A stretch of DNA of 64,000 nt from Streptacidiphilus sp. ASG 303 (GTDB taxonomy: Bacteria > Actinomycetota > Actinomycetes > Streptomycetales > Streptomycetaceae). Below are positions 56,270 to 63,731 of the stretch, one piece after another. The stretch spans positions 124,001 through 188,000 of the forward strand of contig NZ_JAJLRA010000004.1 of NCBI RefSeq assembly GCF_020991365.1, written 5' to 3'. Positions within the stretch are counted from its first letter, which is position 1, and each line of letters begins with the position of its first letter. Below the pieces are notes generated by a model. The model was not told where the DNA came from. It saw nothing but the letters and a program-made list of their open reading frames with translations, and made no database searches. The position numbers were made by a program, and so were the translations under genes.

Positions 56270-57064
56270 TCAGGCGACGCCGTCCTCCCACCACCAGAAC
56301 TGCGAGCCGTAGGGGTACTCGATGCGGCTGTCGACGTGCTGCCAGGAGACCGAGTACGTCTCCAGGCCGGAGAAGCCGCAGGTCTCGGCGATCCGGTACA
56401 CGCTGAGAGTGGACAGGCCGGAGACGACCGTGTCGGCGGCGACGCCGTAGGTGTGCATGCTGTTCGACGCGCCGCCGACCTGCGCGTTGTAGGCGGTGCT
56501 GCGGAAGCCGGAGTTGATGGTGACCGCGCGGTCGCCCGCCTTCCTCCGCAGCGCCTCCAGCTTGTACATCAGCCGCCGCACGTTCTCCTTCACCTGGGCG
56601 GAGCCGACGTTCCCGCCGCCGAAGCCGGAGCCGTCGTGCGAGGTGAACTCGCTCCACTCGAAGTGCGCCGTCGAGCCGTCCGCACTCTCCAGGGAGTTGA
56701 GCACCTGCTGCGTCTGCGGCCCCGCCACGCCGTCGGCGCCCAGCCCGTACGCGGACTGGAACCGCTGGAGCGCGGCCGCGGTGCCCGGGCCGAAGGAGCC
56801 GTCCACGGCCACGCAGGTCTGCTGGGGCGAGGCGGCGGCCCAGCCGGCGATCCTGATCTGCAGCTCGGTGACGTCGGCGCCGCTCGCGCCCTGCTGGAGG
56901 GTGCGCGACCAGCCGTACGCCGCCGCGGGCCGGGCCAGGCCCAGGTCCAGGGCGCCCGCCGCGCCCACGGCGGCGGCGAGGCCCAGGGCGCCCCGGAGCA
57001 GGGTGCGGCGGGTCGTGCGGGCGCCGGGGGCCGCTGTCCCGGGGGCTGCCGTCTCGTCCGTCAT
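56270..57064 (-). CDS. Secreted peptidoglycan-binding M15-type D-Ala-D-Ala carboxypeptidase-like hydrolase
   Basis: Protein of 264 aa. A twin-arginine-like signal (TRRTLLRGALGLAAAVGAAG, ending near APAAA-type residues at 48) is followed by a peptidoglycan-binding domain (55-120; DVTELQIRIAGW, VDGSFGPGTAAALQRFQSAYG). The M15 catalytic domain (130-264) has INSGFRSTAYNAQVGG, the zinc motif SMHTYGVAADTVV and WQHVDSR. It resembles the zinc carboxypeptidase of Streptomyces albus G. ATG with GAGAGGA 5 nt upstream. Followed in the same direction from a lysozyme gene, so both remodel the wall. Confidence 0.9.
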   Translation of the reverse strand: MTDETAAPGTAAPGARTTRRTLLRGALGLAAAVGAAGALDLGLARPAAAYGWSRTLQQGASGADVTELQIRIAGWAAASPQQTCVAVDGSFGPGTAAALQRFQSAYGLGADGVAGPQTQQVLNSLESADGSTAHFEWSEFTSHDGSGFGGGNVGSAQVKENVRRLMYKLEALRRKAGDRAVTINSGFRSTAYNAQVGGASNSMHTYGVAADTVVSGLSTLSVYRIAETCGFSGLETYSVSWQHVDSRIEYPYGSQFWWWEDGVA

Positions 57065-57162
57065 CGGGTCCTCTCCTCGGGGTGCGCGGGTGCGGGTGGG
57101 GGTGGGGGTGCGGGGCGGTGCGTGCCGTGGTCCGGCCGTTCCGGTCTGGCCGGTCGGGCCGG

Positions 57163-58473
57163 TCATGCGACCAGGGCCTGCCAGGTGGCGGTGCCGACGA
57201 CGCCGTCGACGGTGAGTCCGTGGGAGGACTGGAAGGAGCGGACGGCGGTGTCGGTGGCCGGGCCGAAGGAGCCGTCGACGGTCAGCGACGAGCCGTGGGC
57301 GTTCAGCTGGCTCTGGACGGCGGAGACCGCGGGCCCGCTGCTGCCCTGCTGCACGGTGGTGACGAGCGCCTGCCAGGTGGCGGTGCCGACGACGCCGTCG
57401 ACGGTGAGTCCGTGGGAGGACTGGAAGGAGCGGACGGCGGTGTCGGTGGCCGGGCCGAAGGAGCCGTCGACGGTCAGCGACGAGCCGCGGGCGTTCAGCA
57501 GGTACTGCACGGTCCTCACCCGCTCCCCGGTCTGCCCCTGCTGCACCACGGGCCAGGTCGAGGACGGCGGCGGGGTGCCGCCGTCGCCGCGGGCGAACGC
57601 CTGGAGGGCGGCGTAGCTGCCGTTGAAGGCGTCCTGGTCGCCGGGGAAGGTGCCGGAGTCGGCGTACTGCCAGACCGTCTGGGCGGACCAGCCGGCGGGC
57701 AGGGTGCCGGGGGAGGAGGCGTACCGGGCGAGCCAGAGCGGGTTGGTGGAGCCGAAGGCCGCGCTGTTCCCGGTGCAGGTGGTCCACCAGTCGGTGGTGG
57801 TGTAGATGGCCGGGTAGCGGCCGGTGCGGGCGCGGACCTCGTCGCTGAAGGCGCGGATCCAGGAGACCATCGCGCTCTGGCTCAGCCCGTAGCAGGAGGC
57901 GCCGTAGGGGTTGTACTCGATGTCGAGGGCGGGCGGCAGGGTCCACCCGTCGGCGGTCCAGCCGCCGCCGTGGCCGGTGAACCAGTCGGCCTGGGCGGTG
58001 CCGCCGGAGTTGTTCGGCAGGGCGAAGTGGTAGGCGCCGCGGATGAGCCCGGCGTTGCGGGCGCCCGTGTACTGCGCGGAGTACGTGGGGCTGGTGTAGG
58101 TGGTCCCCTCGGTGGCCTTGACGTAGGCGAAGGAGGCCCCGGCGGCCTTCACCGACGCCCAGTCGACGGTGCCCTGGTAGGAGCTCACGTCGAGGCCGGC
58201 GGTGCCGCCTGCGGCGAGCGCGGGTGCGGGGGCCGCGGGGGAGGCGGCCGCGGTCCGCTGCCGCTGCAGTCCGGAGCCGGCGTGGTCGGCGTCCGGGTGG
58301 GTCACCGGGGTGGGCACGGGGGCCGACCGGGGTGCGGGGTCGTGGGCGGCCGCCGTGCCGGGCGCGGCGAGGAGGAGGGCGGCCGCGGCGGCGAGGGCGG
58401 CCGCCGCGGCGGCGGGGCGGCGGAGCGCGGCTCCCGCGCGGTCGCGGGGGGAGGCGCTGCGGGCGACGGGCAT
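57163..58473 (-). CDS. Secreted GH25 lysozyme with two peptidoglycan-binding domains
   Basis: Protein of 436 aa. A signal peptide (about 1-43, ending near GTAAAHD) and a linker lead to the GH25 domain (95-290): GLDVSSYQGTVDWASVKAAG with the catalytic Asp, YVKATEGTTY, GAYHFALP, PPALDIEYNP with the catalytic Asp/Glu pair, and WQYADSG. Two peptidoglycan-binding repeats close the protein (310-372 and 374-436). Their DNA is almost identical. ATG with AGGGGAC 5 nt upstream. A TACGAT -10-like box is near 58529. Confidence 0.93.
   Translation of the reverse strand: MPVARSASPRDRAGAALRRPAAAAAALAAAAALLLAAPGTAAAHDPAPRSAPVPTPVTHPDADHAGSGLQRQRTAAASPAAPAPALAAGGTAGLDVSSYQGTVDWASVKAAGASFAYVKATEGTTYTSPTYSAQYTGARNAGLIRGAYHFALPNNSGGTAQADWFTGHGGGWTADGWTLPPALDIEYNPYGASCYGLSQSAMVSWIRAFSDEVRARTGRYPAIYTTTDWWTTCTGNSAAFGSTNPLWLARYASSPGTLPAGWSAQTVWQYADSGTFPGDQDAFNGSYAALQAFARGDGGTPPPSSTWPVVQQGQTGERVRTVQYLLNARGSSLTVDGSFGPATDTAVRSFQSSHGLTVDGVVGTATWQALVTTVQQGSSGPAVSAVQSQLNAHGSSLTVDGSFGPATDTAVRSFQSSHGLTVDGVVGTATWQALVA
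57176..57500 (-). repeat. Near-identical duplicated peptidoglycan-binding module
   Basis: 57176-57308 and 57368-57500 (offset 192 bp) are identical except for one base seen by eye (T against C in the codon after CGAGCC). The uniform identity over about 130 bp, including silent positions, indicates a recent duplication or gene conversion. Confidence 0.9.
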
Positions 58474-58840
58474 GGGTGTCCCCTGGTGGTCGATGGTGCA
58501 ATGGTGTGACCATGACAGCCGGGATCGTACGCGCACGGAAAGGCGACCGGGAAGAGGTCCGGACCCGTTCGCTCCGCGGGCCGGCCGGGTGCGGCCGCCC
58601 GGCGGACCGGACCGGACCAACGGACCGGGCCGGCGGACCGGGCCGGACCGGTAACGAATCGGACGGCAGTATTCGAGCAGTTGCGGACACGTCAGGCATA
58701 AGCGCGTTGTCCGTGTCCGGATGGGTCGCCATAATCGCAGCTCAACCGTGCGCGGGCGCCCCCGCCGGGCGGTGCCGGACCGCCCTGTCCGGACCGCCCC
58801 GTCCGGACCGCGACGGACCCCGACGCCCTGGGAGTGAGCC
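58474..58840. other. Divergent intergenic region
   Basis: Separates the lysozyme gene from the four-gene operon. The middle carries GGACCGG/GGACCGGGCC repeats (58595-58655). The right part is AT-richer and contains a consensus-like promoter for the operon. No gene seen. Confidence 0.5.
58707..58735 (+). promoter_or_regulatory. Promoter of the four-gene exported-protein operon
   Basis: TTGTCC (58707-58712) and CATAAT (58730-58735) are separated by exactly 17 bp, the vegetative sigma spacing. Transcription would start near 58742, about 100 nt before the first GTG. Confidence 0.65.
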
Positions 58841-59758
58841 GTGCACCCGCCCGAGCAGCCGGCGACGGCCGCGCCGCCGCCCGCAGGCCTGCCGGCCGCC
58901 CCGCCGACCCTCCCGCCGCCCGGCCCGGCCGCGGTGCCGCTCCCCGCCGCCGCACCCGCAGGCGGCCCCGCGGCCCGGCCCCGGCGGCTGCCCCGGGTCC
59001 TCGGCGCCGCCCTCGCCGCCACCGGCCTGCTCGCGGTCACCGCCACCGCCGCCGCGGTGACGGTCGCGGTCGGCCGCCCCGCCGGGCGGGCCCCGGCGGC
59101 GCAGGCCGCGCCCGCGGGCGGCGCGTCCGCGGCGGCGGGTCCGTCCGCCGCGCCGTCCCCCTCCCCGTCCGCCACCGGGCGGCCCGCCGCCGCAGCCACC
59201 GGCACGCCGAGCGCCTCCCCGACGCCCCGCTCCACCGTGACGGGCCGGGTGTCCGCTGCCGGCCACACCGGCGACCTGCGCTTCTTCCTGCTGGCCGTGC
59301 CCGGCGACGCCGAGGTGTACGGAGCCGCCGACGGCACGCGGCTCTCCCTCTCCGCCGTGGCGGCGAGCTTCGGGAACACCGCCTCGACCCGGCGCATCCT
59401 CGGCGACTACGGCTTCCGCTCCGCCGCCTACCGCACCTACCGGACCGCGGACGGGAAGGCCGAGGTGACGGTCCGTCTGATCAGGTTCGGCAGCACCGCC
59501 AAGGCCGACTGGTTCGTCCGGGGCATCTCGATGCGCGGCACCCCCCTCCCGGTGTCCGCGGGCGGCGGCTCCCGCGCCTTCCTCGTCAAGCCCCGGGAGG
59601 AGGGCGGCACCGGCTCCCTGGTCGGCCTGCTCCACCAGGGCGACGTCGAGGCCGAGATCACCGTCCAGGTCAAGGGCGACCCGGGCGGGGCGCCGAACCG
59701 CGCACTGCTCAACGGCCTGATGAAGCGCCAGTACCAGCGTCTGCGCACCGGCCGCTGA
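58841..59758 (+). CDS. Membrane-anchored extracytoplasmic protein, operon gene 1
   Basis: Protein of 305 aa, function unknown. A Pro/Ala-rich cytoplasmic start (1-50) is followed by a membrane helix (51-75, VLGAALAATGLLAVTATAAA), a Ser/Pro/Ala linker (80-130) and an outer domain (135-305). The domain shows GDLRFFLLAVPGDAEVYG, RRILGDYGFRSAAYRTYRTA, VRLIRFGSTAKADWFVRG and a basic end. The linear pattern, TM anchor then small alpha/beta domain with a VRLIxF strand, recurs in the next three genes. The GTG has GGAG 6 nt upstream. Confidence 0.8.
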   Translation: MHPPEQPATAAPPPAGLPAAPPTLPPPGPAAVPLPAAAPAGGPAARPRRLPRVLGAALAATGLLAVTATAAAVTVAVGRPAGRAPAAQAAPAGGASAAAGPSAAPSPSPSATGRPAAAATGTPSASPTPRSTVTGRVSAAGHTGDLRFFLLAVPGDAEVYGAADGTRLSLSAVAASFGNTASTRRILGDYGFRSAAYRTYRTADGKAEVTVRLIRFGSTAKADWFVRGISMRGTPLPVSAGGGSRAFLVKPREEGGTGSLVGLLHQGDVEAEITVQVKGDPGGAPNRALLNGLMKRQYQRLRTGR

Positions 59759-59807
59759 GCCCCCTCGGCGTCCCGCACCGCACCCGACCCCTCCCGTGGA
59801 GCACCCC

Positions 59808-60791
59808 TTGAGCACCGACGCCGCGGAGCAGCGCGCTCCCGATCCGGTACCGGAAACGGACCGCCGGCAGCCCTTCGGGCCCGGCGGGACCCCCGTCCCC
59901 TCCGACGCCCGGACCCCCGTCCCGGCCGACGCCCGTGCCGCCGACGCCCGTGCCGCCGACGCCCGGACCGCCGCCGCCCTGTCCGCCGCGGCCCGGGCCG
60001 CCGCAGCCCTGTCCGCCGCCGACCCCTCCCCGGCCGCCCCGGACGCCGCCGCGGGGGCGGACCCCGCCCCCGGAGGCCGCCGCCCCCGGCCCCGCACCGC
60101 GGTGCTGCTGGCGTCCGCCCTCCTGCTGGGCGTCCTCGGCGGCGCCGGGACCGGCTACGCCGTCCAGGCCGGCCGCCCGCCCACACCCCTGCCGCCCCTC
60201 GCCGCCCCCGCGCCGCACTACCCGGCGCGGCCGGCCACCGCCGCCGAGGCCGCCGCCGCGGCGCCCGCCCCGCTCGGCCTCGACGGCGACCTGCGCAAGC
60301 TCCTGCTCAAGAGGCCCGCGGGCACCCGGACGTGGGACTTCCTCCCGGGCGAGGACGGCTGGATGCCCGCCGACCGGATGGCCCTGCTGTGGCGCGACTC
60401 CGGGGAGGTCTTCTCCTCCCTGCTCGACGACGGCTTCCGCCGCGCCGCGACGGTCAGCTGGCTGGAGGGCCGGGCCGGCGTCCGGATCCGCCTGATCCAG
60501 TACCAGTCCGGCAGCAGCGACCACGTGACGGAGGCGGTCCAGGGCGCCGTCCACTGCAGCCGCTTCACGGACACCCCCTGCACCTCCCGGGCGATCCCCG
60601 GCACGGCCACCGGCGTCGCCTACGTCACCCGCCGCAGCCAGACGTACGCGGACTCCCGGGAGCGGTTCTACTACGGGCTCGCCGTGGCCCGGCGCGGCGA
60701 CGTCGTGATGCGCATCGACGTGCACGCGCCGCGGCCGGTGGACCTCCGCCACCTCCTCGACCTCGCCCGGCGCCAGTGGGAGCGGCTGTGA
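59808..60791 (+). CDS. Membrane-anchored extracytoplasmic protein, operon gene 2
   Basis: Protein of 327 aa (331 if the GTG at 59796 is used). The Ala/Asp-rich N-terminus (to about 95) includes 15-bp repeats (AADAR). A membrane helix (about 98-120, TAVLLASALLLGVLGGAGTG) and an outer domain (150-327) follow, with LDGDLRKLLLKRPAGTRTWD, LLDDGFRRAATVSWLEG, VRIRLIQYQSGSSDHV and a Cys pair (HCSRFTDTPCTS) that may form a disulfide. TTG is preferred because GGAG lies 6 nt upstream; no site precedes the GTG. The stop overlaps gene 3 by GTGA. Confidence 0.78.
   Translation: MSTDAAEQRAPDPVPETDRRQPFGPGGTPVPSDARTPVPADARAADARAADARTAAALSAAARAAAALSAADPSPAAPDAAAGADPAPGGRRPRPRTAVLLASALLLGVLGGAGTGYAVQAGRPPTPLPPLAAPAPHYPARPATAAEAAAAAPAPLGLDGDLRKLLLKRPAGTRTWDFLPGEDGWMPADRMALLWRDSGEVFSSLLDDGFRRAATVSWLEGRAGVRIRLIQYQSGSSDHVTEAVQGAVHCSRFTDTPCTSRAIPGTATGVAYVTRRSQTYADSRERFYYGLAVARRGDVVMRIDVHAPRPVDLRHLLDLARRQWERL
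59925..59969 (+). repeat. 15-bp coding minisatellite (AADAR units)
   Basis: Three units of GCCGACGCCCGTGCC, the first two identical, in the N-terminus of operon gene 2. Confidence 0.88.
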
Positions 60792-61648
60792 ACGACCTCG
60801 ACCCCCCGGTCCACCCGGACCCCGCCGCCCACCCCGTCGCGCCCCCTGTCGCGCTCCCCGCGCCGCCTCCCGTGCCGCCTCCCGCGCCGCGCGCCGGGCA
60901 GCGGCCCGCCCGGCGCCGCACCGCCCTGCGCGCCCTCGCCGCCGTCGCGGCGGCCGCCGCCGCCGGTGCGGGGATCGGCGAGGTGCTGCTGCACACCGCC
61001 TACCGCGACGCCGGCGCTGCGGCCGCCGCTCCCGCCGCCGCGGCCCCCGCCGCCGCGCCCTCCCCCTCGCCCTCCTTCGGGGCGAGGTCCAACGGCAACC
61101 ACTTCGGCCCGCTGCGCGGCCTGCTGCTCCCCGTCCCCGACGGCTACCGCCCCGGCCCCGACCACGGGGAGCTCGGCAACGACACCGAACTGGACGGCGG
61201 ACAGCTCGCGGCCCGCATGCGGCAGGCCCTCCGGGAGGTGCCCCGGAAGAACCGCAGCCGGGTCGAGAGCGCGTGGCGCTCCCTGCACCTGCGTGCGAGC
61301 GGCCTGCGCACCTACCGGTCCGACGACGGCGCGTTCATGGTGGAGATGAGCCTCGACCAGTTCAACCAGCACGCCGTGAAGGCCGCGGGCGCCTTCGAGA
61401 GCGCGCTCGTCGACGTCTCCGGAGCGTTCCGGCGCGGACCCGCCGTCCCCGGCCACCCCGGGGCCCGCTGCGTCCTGCCGCCGGTCGAGCCGTCCGCACA
61501 GATCGACTACATGACCTGCTTCGCCGCCGAGGGGGACCTCCTGGTCACCATGGAGACCACCGGCGTCGCACCGCTGAACAAGGACCAGGCCGTGCAGCTG
61601 TTCAAGAGCCAGCTCGACCGCCTGGCGCCCCCGGGAGCAGCCGTATGA
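60788..61648 (+). CDS. Membrane-anchored extracytoplasmic protein, operon gene 3
   Basis: Protein of 286 aa. A Pro-rich start, a membrane helix (about 46-66, LRALAAVAAAAAAGAGIGEV), an Ala/Pro/Ser linker and an outer domain (95-286) with NGNHFGPLRGLLLPVPDGYR, ESAWRSLHLRASGLRTYRSD, VEMSLDQFNQHAVK and two Cys (ARCVLPP, MTCFAAE) likely in a disulfide. The phrase LRGLLLP is shared with gene 4. GTG overlaps the stop of gene 2 and its own stop overlaps the ATG of gene 4, so the genes are translationally coupled. Confidence 0.8.
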   Translation: MNDLDPPVHPDPAAHPVAPPVALPAPPPVPPPAPRAGQRPARRRTALRALAAVAAAAAAGAGIGEVLLHTAYRDAGAAAAAPAAAAPAAAPSPSPSFGARSNGNHFGPLRGLLLPVPDGYRPGPDHGELGNDTELDGGQLAARMRQALREVPRKNRSRVESAWRSLHLRASGLRTYRSDDGAFMVEMSLDQFNQHAVKAAGAFESALVDVSGAFRRGPAVPGHPGARCVLPPVEPSAQIDYMTCFAAEGDLLVTMETTGVAPLNKDQAVQLFKSQLDRLAPPGAAV

Positions 61649-62535
61649 CGGACCGCCGGCCCACCACCGCCATCCCGACCGCGGCCGTGACCGCAGCCGC
61701 TGCGGTCACCGCACCCGCCGACCGGGCCTCCGACCGGGCCTCCGGCCGGGCCGCCGATCCGGCCGCCGCCCCGGGGGAGGGCGGCGCGGCGCGGAGCCGC
61801 CCCCGGCTGCGGGCCGCCCTCCGGTGGGGCGCGGCCGTCCTGGTCCTCGGCCTGTCCGGCACGGCCGCCGCCCTCGCGGTCGCCGCACCCGACCGCACCG
61901 ACCTCCCGGGCCTGCGCACCCCCTCCGACGGCCGCTACGCCTTCCCGCCCGCGTCCCTCCCCCCGCTGCCCGCCGGCCGGCCCGCCCCCTTCGCCTCCGC
62001 GGGCGACGGCAGGCACTGGGCGGACCTGCGCGGCCTGCTGCTGCCCGCCCCGCGGCAGGCGGTCGGCCCGGCCGTCCCCGCCTCCGCCGGCCCCGCCGGG
62101 AAGGAGTGCGCCGCCTTCGCAGCGCTCTTCGCCGACCCCGCGGCGATCGGCCGCTCGCTCCGGGAGGAGGCCTGCCGGCGCGGCACCGGCCGCAGCTGGA
62201 CCACGGCCGCCGGCACCCGCACCGAGATCCGCCTGGTGGGCTTCGCCTCCGCCGACGAGGCGCAGGCCTTCCACGCCGTCGTCATCGAGGCGGAGCCCGC
62301 GCGGGTGCGCGGCGGCATCGTCGACACCACCGACGACTTCACCGTCCCGCCCGGCACCAACCTGAACGCCGAGAGCCGCCACGAGGGCCCCGCGGGGAGG
62401 CAGCGGACCACCGCCCGGGCCGCGTACCTGCGGTCCGGCGACACCGTCGGCGTCGTCCTCATGACGGACCCCCGGGGCGTGCCGGACACGGCGTTCCGCC
62501 AGGTGGTCTCCGACCAGGCCGGCCTGCTCGGCTGA
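61645..62535 (+). CDS. Membrane-anchored extracytoplasmic protein, operon gene 4
   Basis: Protein of 296 aa. A charged start, a membrane helix (about 57-80, ALRWGAAVLVLGLSGTAAAL) and an outer domain (105-296) with WADLRGLLLPAPRQA, a Cys pair (GKECAAFAAL and REEACRRGTG), TEIRLVGFASADEAQAFHAV and GDTVGVVLMTDPRGVP. The domain order and the strand (T/V)xIRLxxF match genes 1-3, so the four are probably diverged paralogues. Last gene before a strong terminator. Function unknown; a cell-surface complex is an inference. Confidence 0.8.
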   Translation: MTDRRPTTAIPTAAVTAAAAVTAPADRASDRASGRAADPAAAPGEGGAARSRPRLRAALRWGAAVLVLGLSGTAAALAVAAPDRTDLPGLRTPSDGRYAFPPASLPPLPAGRPAPFASAGDGRHWADLRGLLLPAPRQAVGPAVPASAGPAGKECAAFAALFADPAAIGRSLREEACRRGTGRSWTTAAGTRTEIRLVGFASADEAQAFHAVVIEAEPARVRGGIVDTTDDFTVPPGTNLNAESRHEGPAGRQRTTARAAYLRSGDTVGVVLMTDPRGVPDTAFRQVVSDQAGLLG

Positions 62536-62544
62536 TCCGAGCCG

Positions 62545-62586
62545 CGCCCCGCGGTGCCGACCCCTAGGGGACGGCACCGCGGGGCG
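62545..62586 (+). terminator. Terminator of the four-gene operon
   Basis: A perfect 15-bp stem (62545-62559 with 62572-62586); the 12-nt loop itself contains the palindrome CCCCTAGGGG. Located 10 nt after the stop. Confidence 0.8.
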
Positions 62587-62660
62587 TACGCCGCGAGGAC
62601 CAGGGACGATCACCTTCCCAGCCCATGCCGGCACAGGCCCGGCGGCGCTAGGTTTCCCCC

Positions 62661-63731
62661 GTGTCGTCAGTCATCGCAACGGACAGCCTCACCAAGCGGT
62701 TCCCGCGGGTCACCGCCCTCGACCGGCTCACCGTGGACGTGCAGCCCGGTGTCGTCGGCCTGGTCGGATCCAACGGCGCGGGCAAGTCCACGCTCATCAA
62801 GATCCTGCTCGGCCTGGCGCCCGCCACCTCCGGGACCGCGCGCGTCCTCGGCCTGGACGTGGCGGCCGACGGTCCCGCCATCCGCGAGCGGGTGGGCTAC
62901 ATGCCCGAGCACGACTGCCTGCCGCCGGACGTCTCGGCGACCGAGTTCGTGGTCCACATGGCCCGGATGTCCGGCCTGCCGGCCGCCGCCGCCCGCGAGC
63001 GCACCGCCGACACCCTGCGCCACGTCGGCCTCTACGAGGAGCGGTACCGGCCCGTCGGCGGCTACTCCACCGGCATGAAGCAGCGGGTGAAGCTGGCCCA
63101 GGCGCTGGTGCACGATCCGCAGCTGGTGCTGCTGGACGAGCCCACCAACGGCCTCGACCCGGTCGGCCGCGACGAGATGCTCGGCCTGATCCGCCGGATC
63201 CACACCGACTTCGGCATCTCCGTCCTGGTCACCTCGCACCTGCTGGGCGAGCTGGAGCGCACCTGCGACCACCTGGTCGTCATCGACGGCGGGCGGCTGC
63301 TGCGCTCCTCCTCCACGGCCTCCTTCACCGAGGCCACCCAGGTCCTGGCCGTCGAGGTCGCCGCCGACGACGGCTGGGCCGACCACGCCGGCCGTGCCGA
63401 CCGGGCCGGCCGGACCGCCGACCCCGAAGCCGCCGTGCGCGAGCACCTCGCCGCCGCCGGGCTCACCGTGCGGGCCGAGGGCGCCCCCGGGGAGCCGGGG
63501 GGCCGGATCACGCTGGTGGAGATCGAGGGCGACGGCACCTACGACACCGTCCGCGACGCCGTCGCGGGCCTCGGCCTCGGCCTGGTCCGCATGGAGCAGC
63601 GCCGCCACCGCGTCGTCGAGGTCTTCCACGACGGCGACACGGACGGCGGCGGCGGGCACGCCGCGGCCGTCCCGTCCGCAAGGACCGCAGCACCCACGGA
63701 AGGGGAGTCCGCAGATGCCGGTGCCGCCTGA
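62661..63731 (+). CDS. ABC transporter ATP-binding protein (ABC-2 exporter type)
   Basis: ATPase of 356 aa. Walker A is GSNGAGKST near residue 38, the signature is YSTGMKQRVKLAQAL near 136, Walker B is LVLLDEPTNGLDP near 158, and the H-loop is VTSHLLGELERTCDH near 195. The C-terminal 140 residues form an extra domain (EVAADDGW..., ITLVEIEGDGTYDTV, RHRVVEVFHD), as in many DrrA-like exporters. Substrate unknown. GTG is 6 nt after TAGGTT without a ribosome site, so it is probably leaderless. Its stop lies 17 nt inside the permease gene that follows. Confidence 0.92.
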   Translation: MSSVIATDSLTKRFPRVTALDRLTVDVQPGVVGLVGSNGAGKSTLIKILLGLAPATSGTARVLGLDVAADGPAIRERVGYMPEHDCLPPDVSATEFVVHMARMSGLPAAAARERTADTLRHVGLYEERYRPVGGYSTGMKQRVKLAQALVHDPQLVLLDEPTNGLDPVGRDEMLGLIRRIHTDFGISVLVTSHLLGELERTCDHLVVIDGGRLLRSSSTASFTEATQVLAVEVAADDGWADHAGRADRAGRTADPEAAVREHLAAAGLTVRAEGAPGEPGGRITLVEIEGDGTYDTVRDAVAGLGLGLVRMEQRRHRVVEVFHDGDTDGGGGHAAAVPSARTAAPTEGESADAGAA

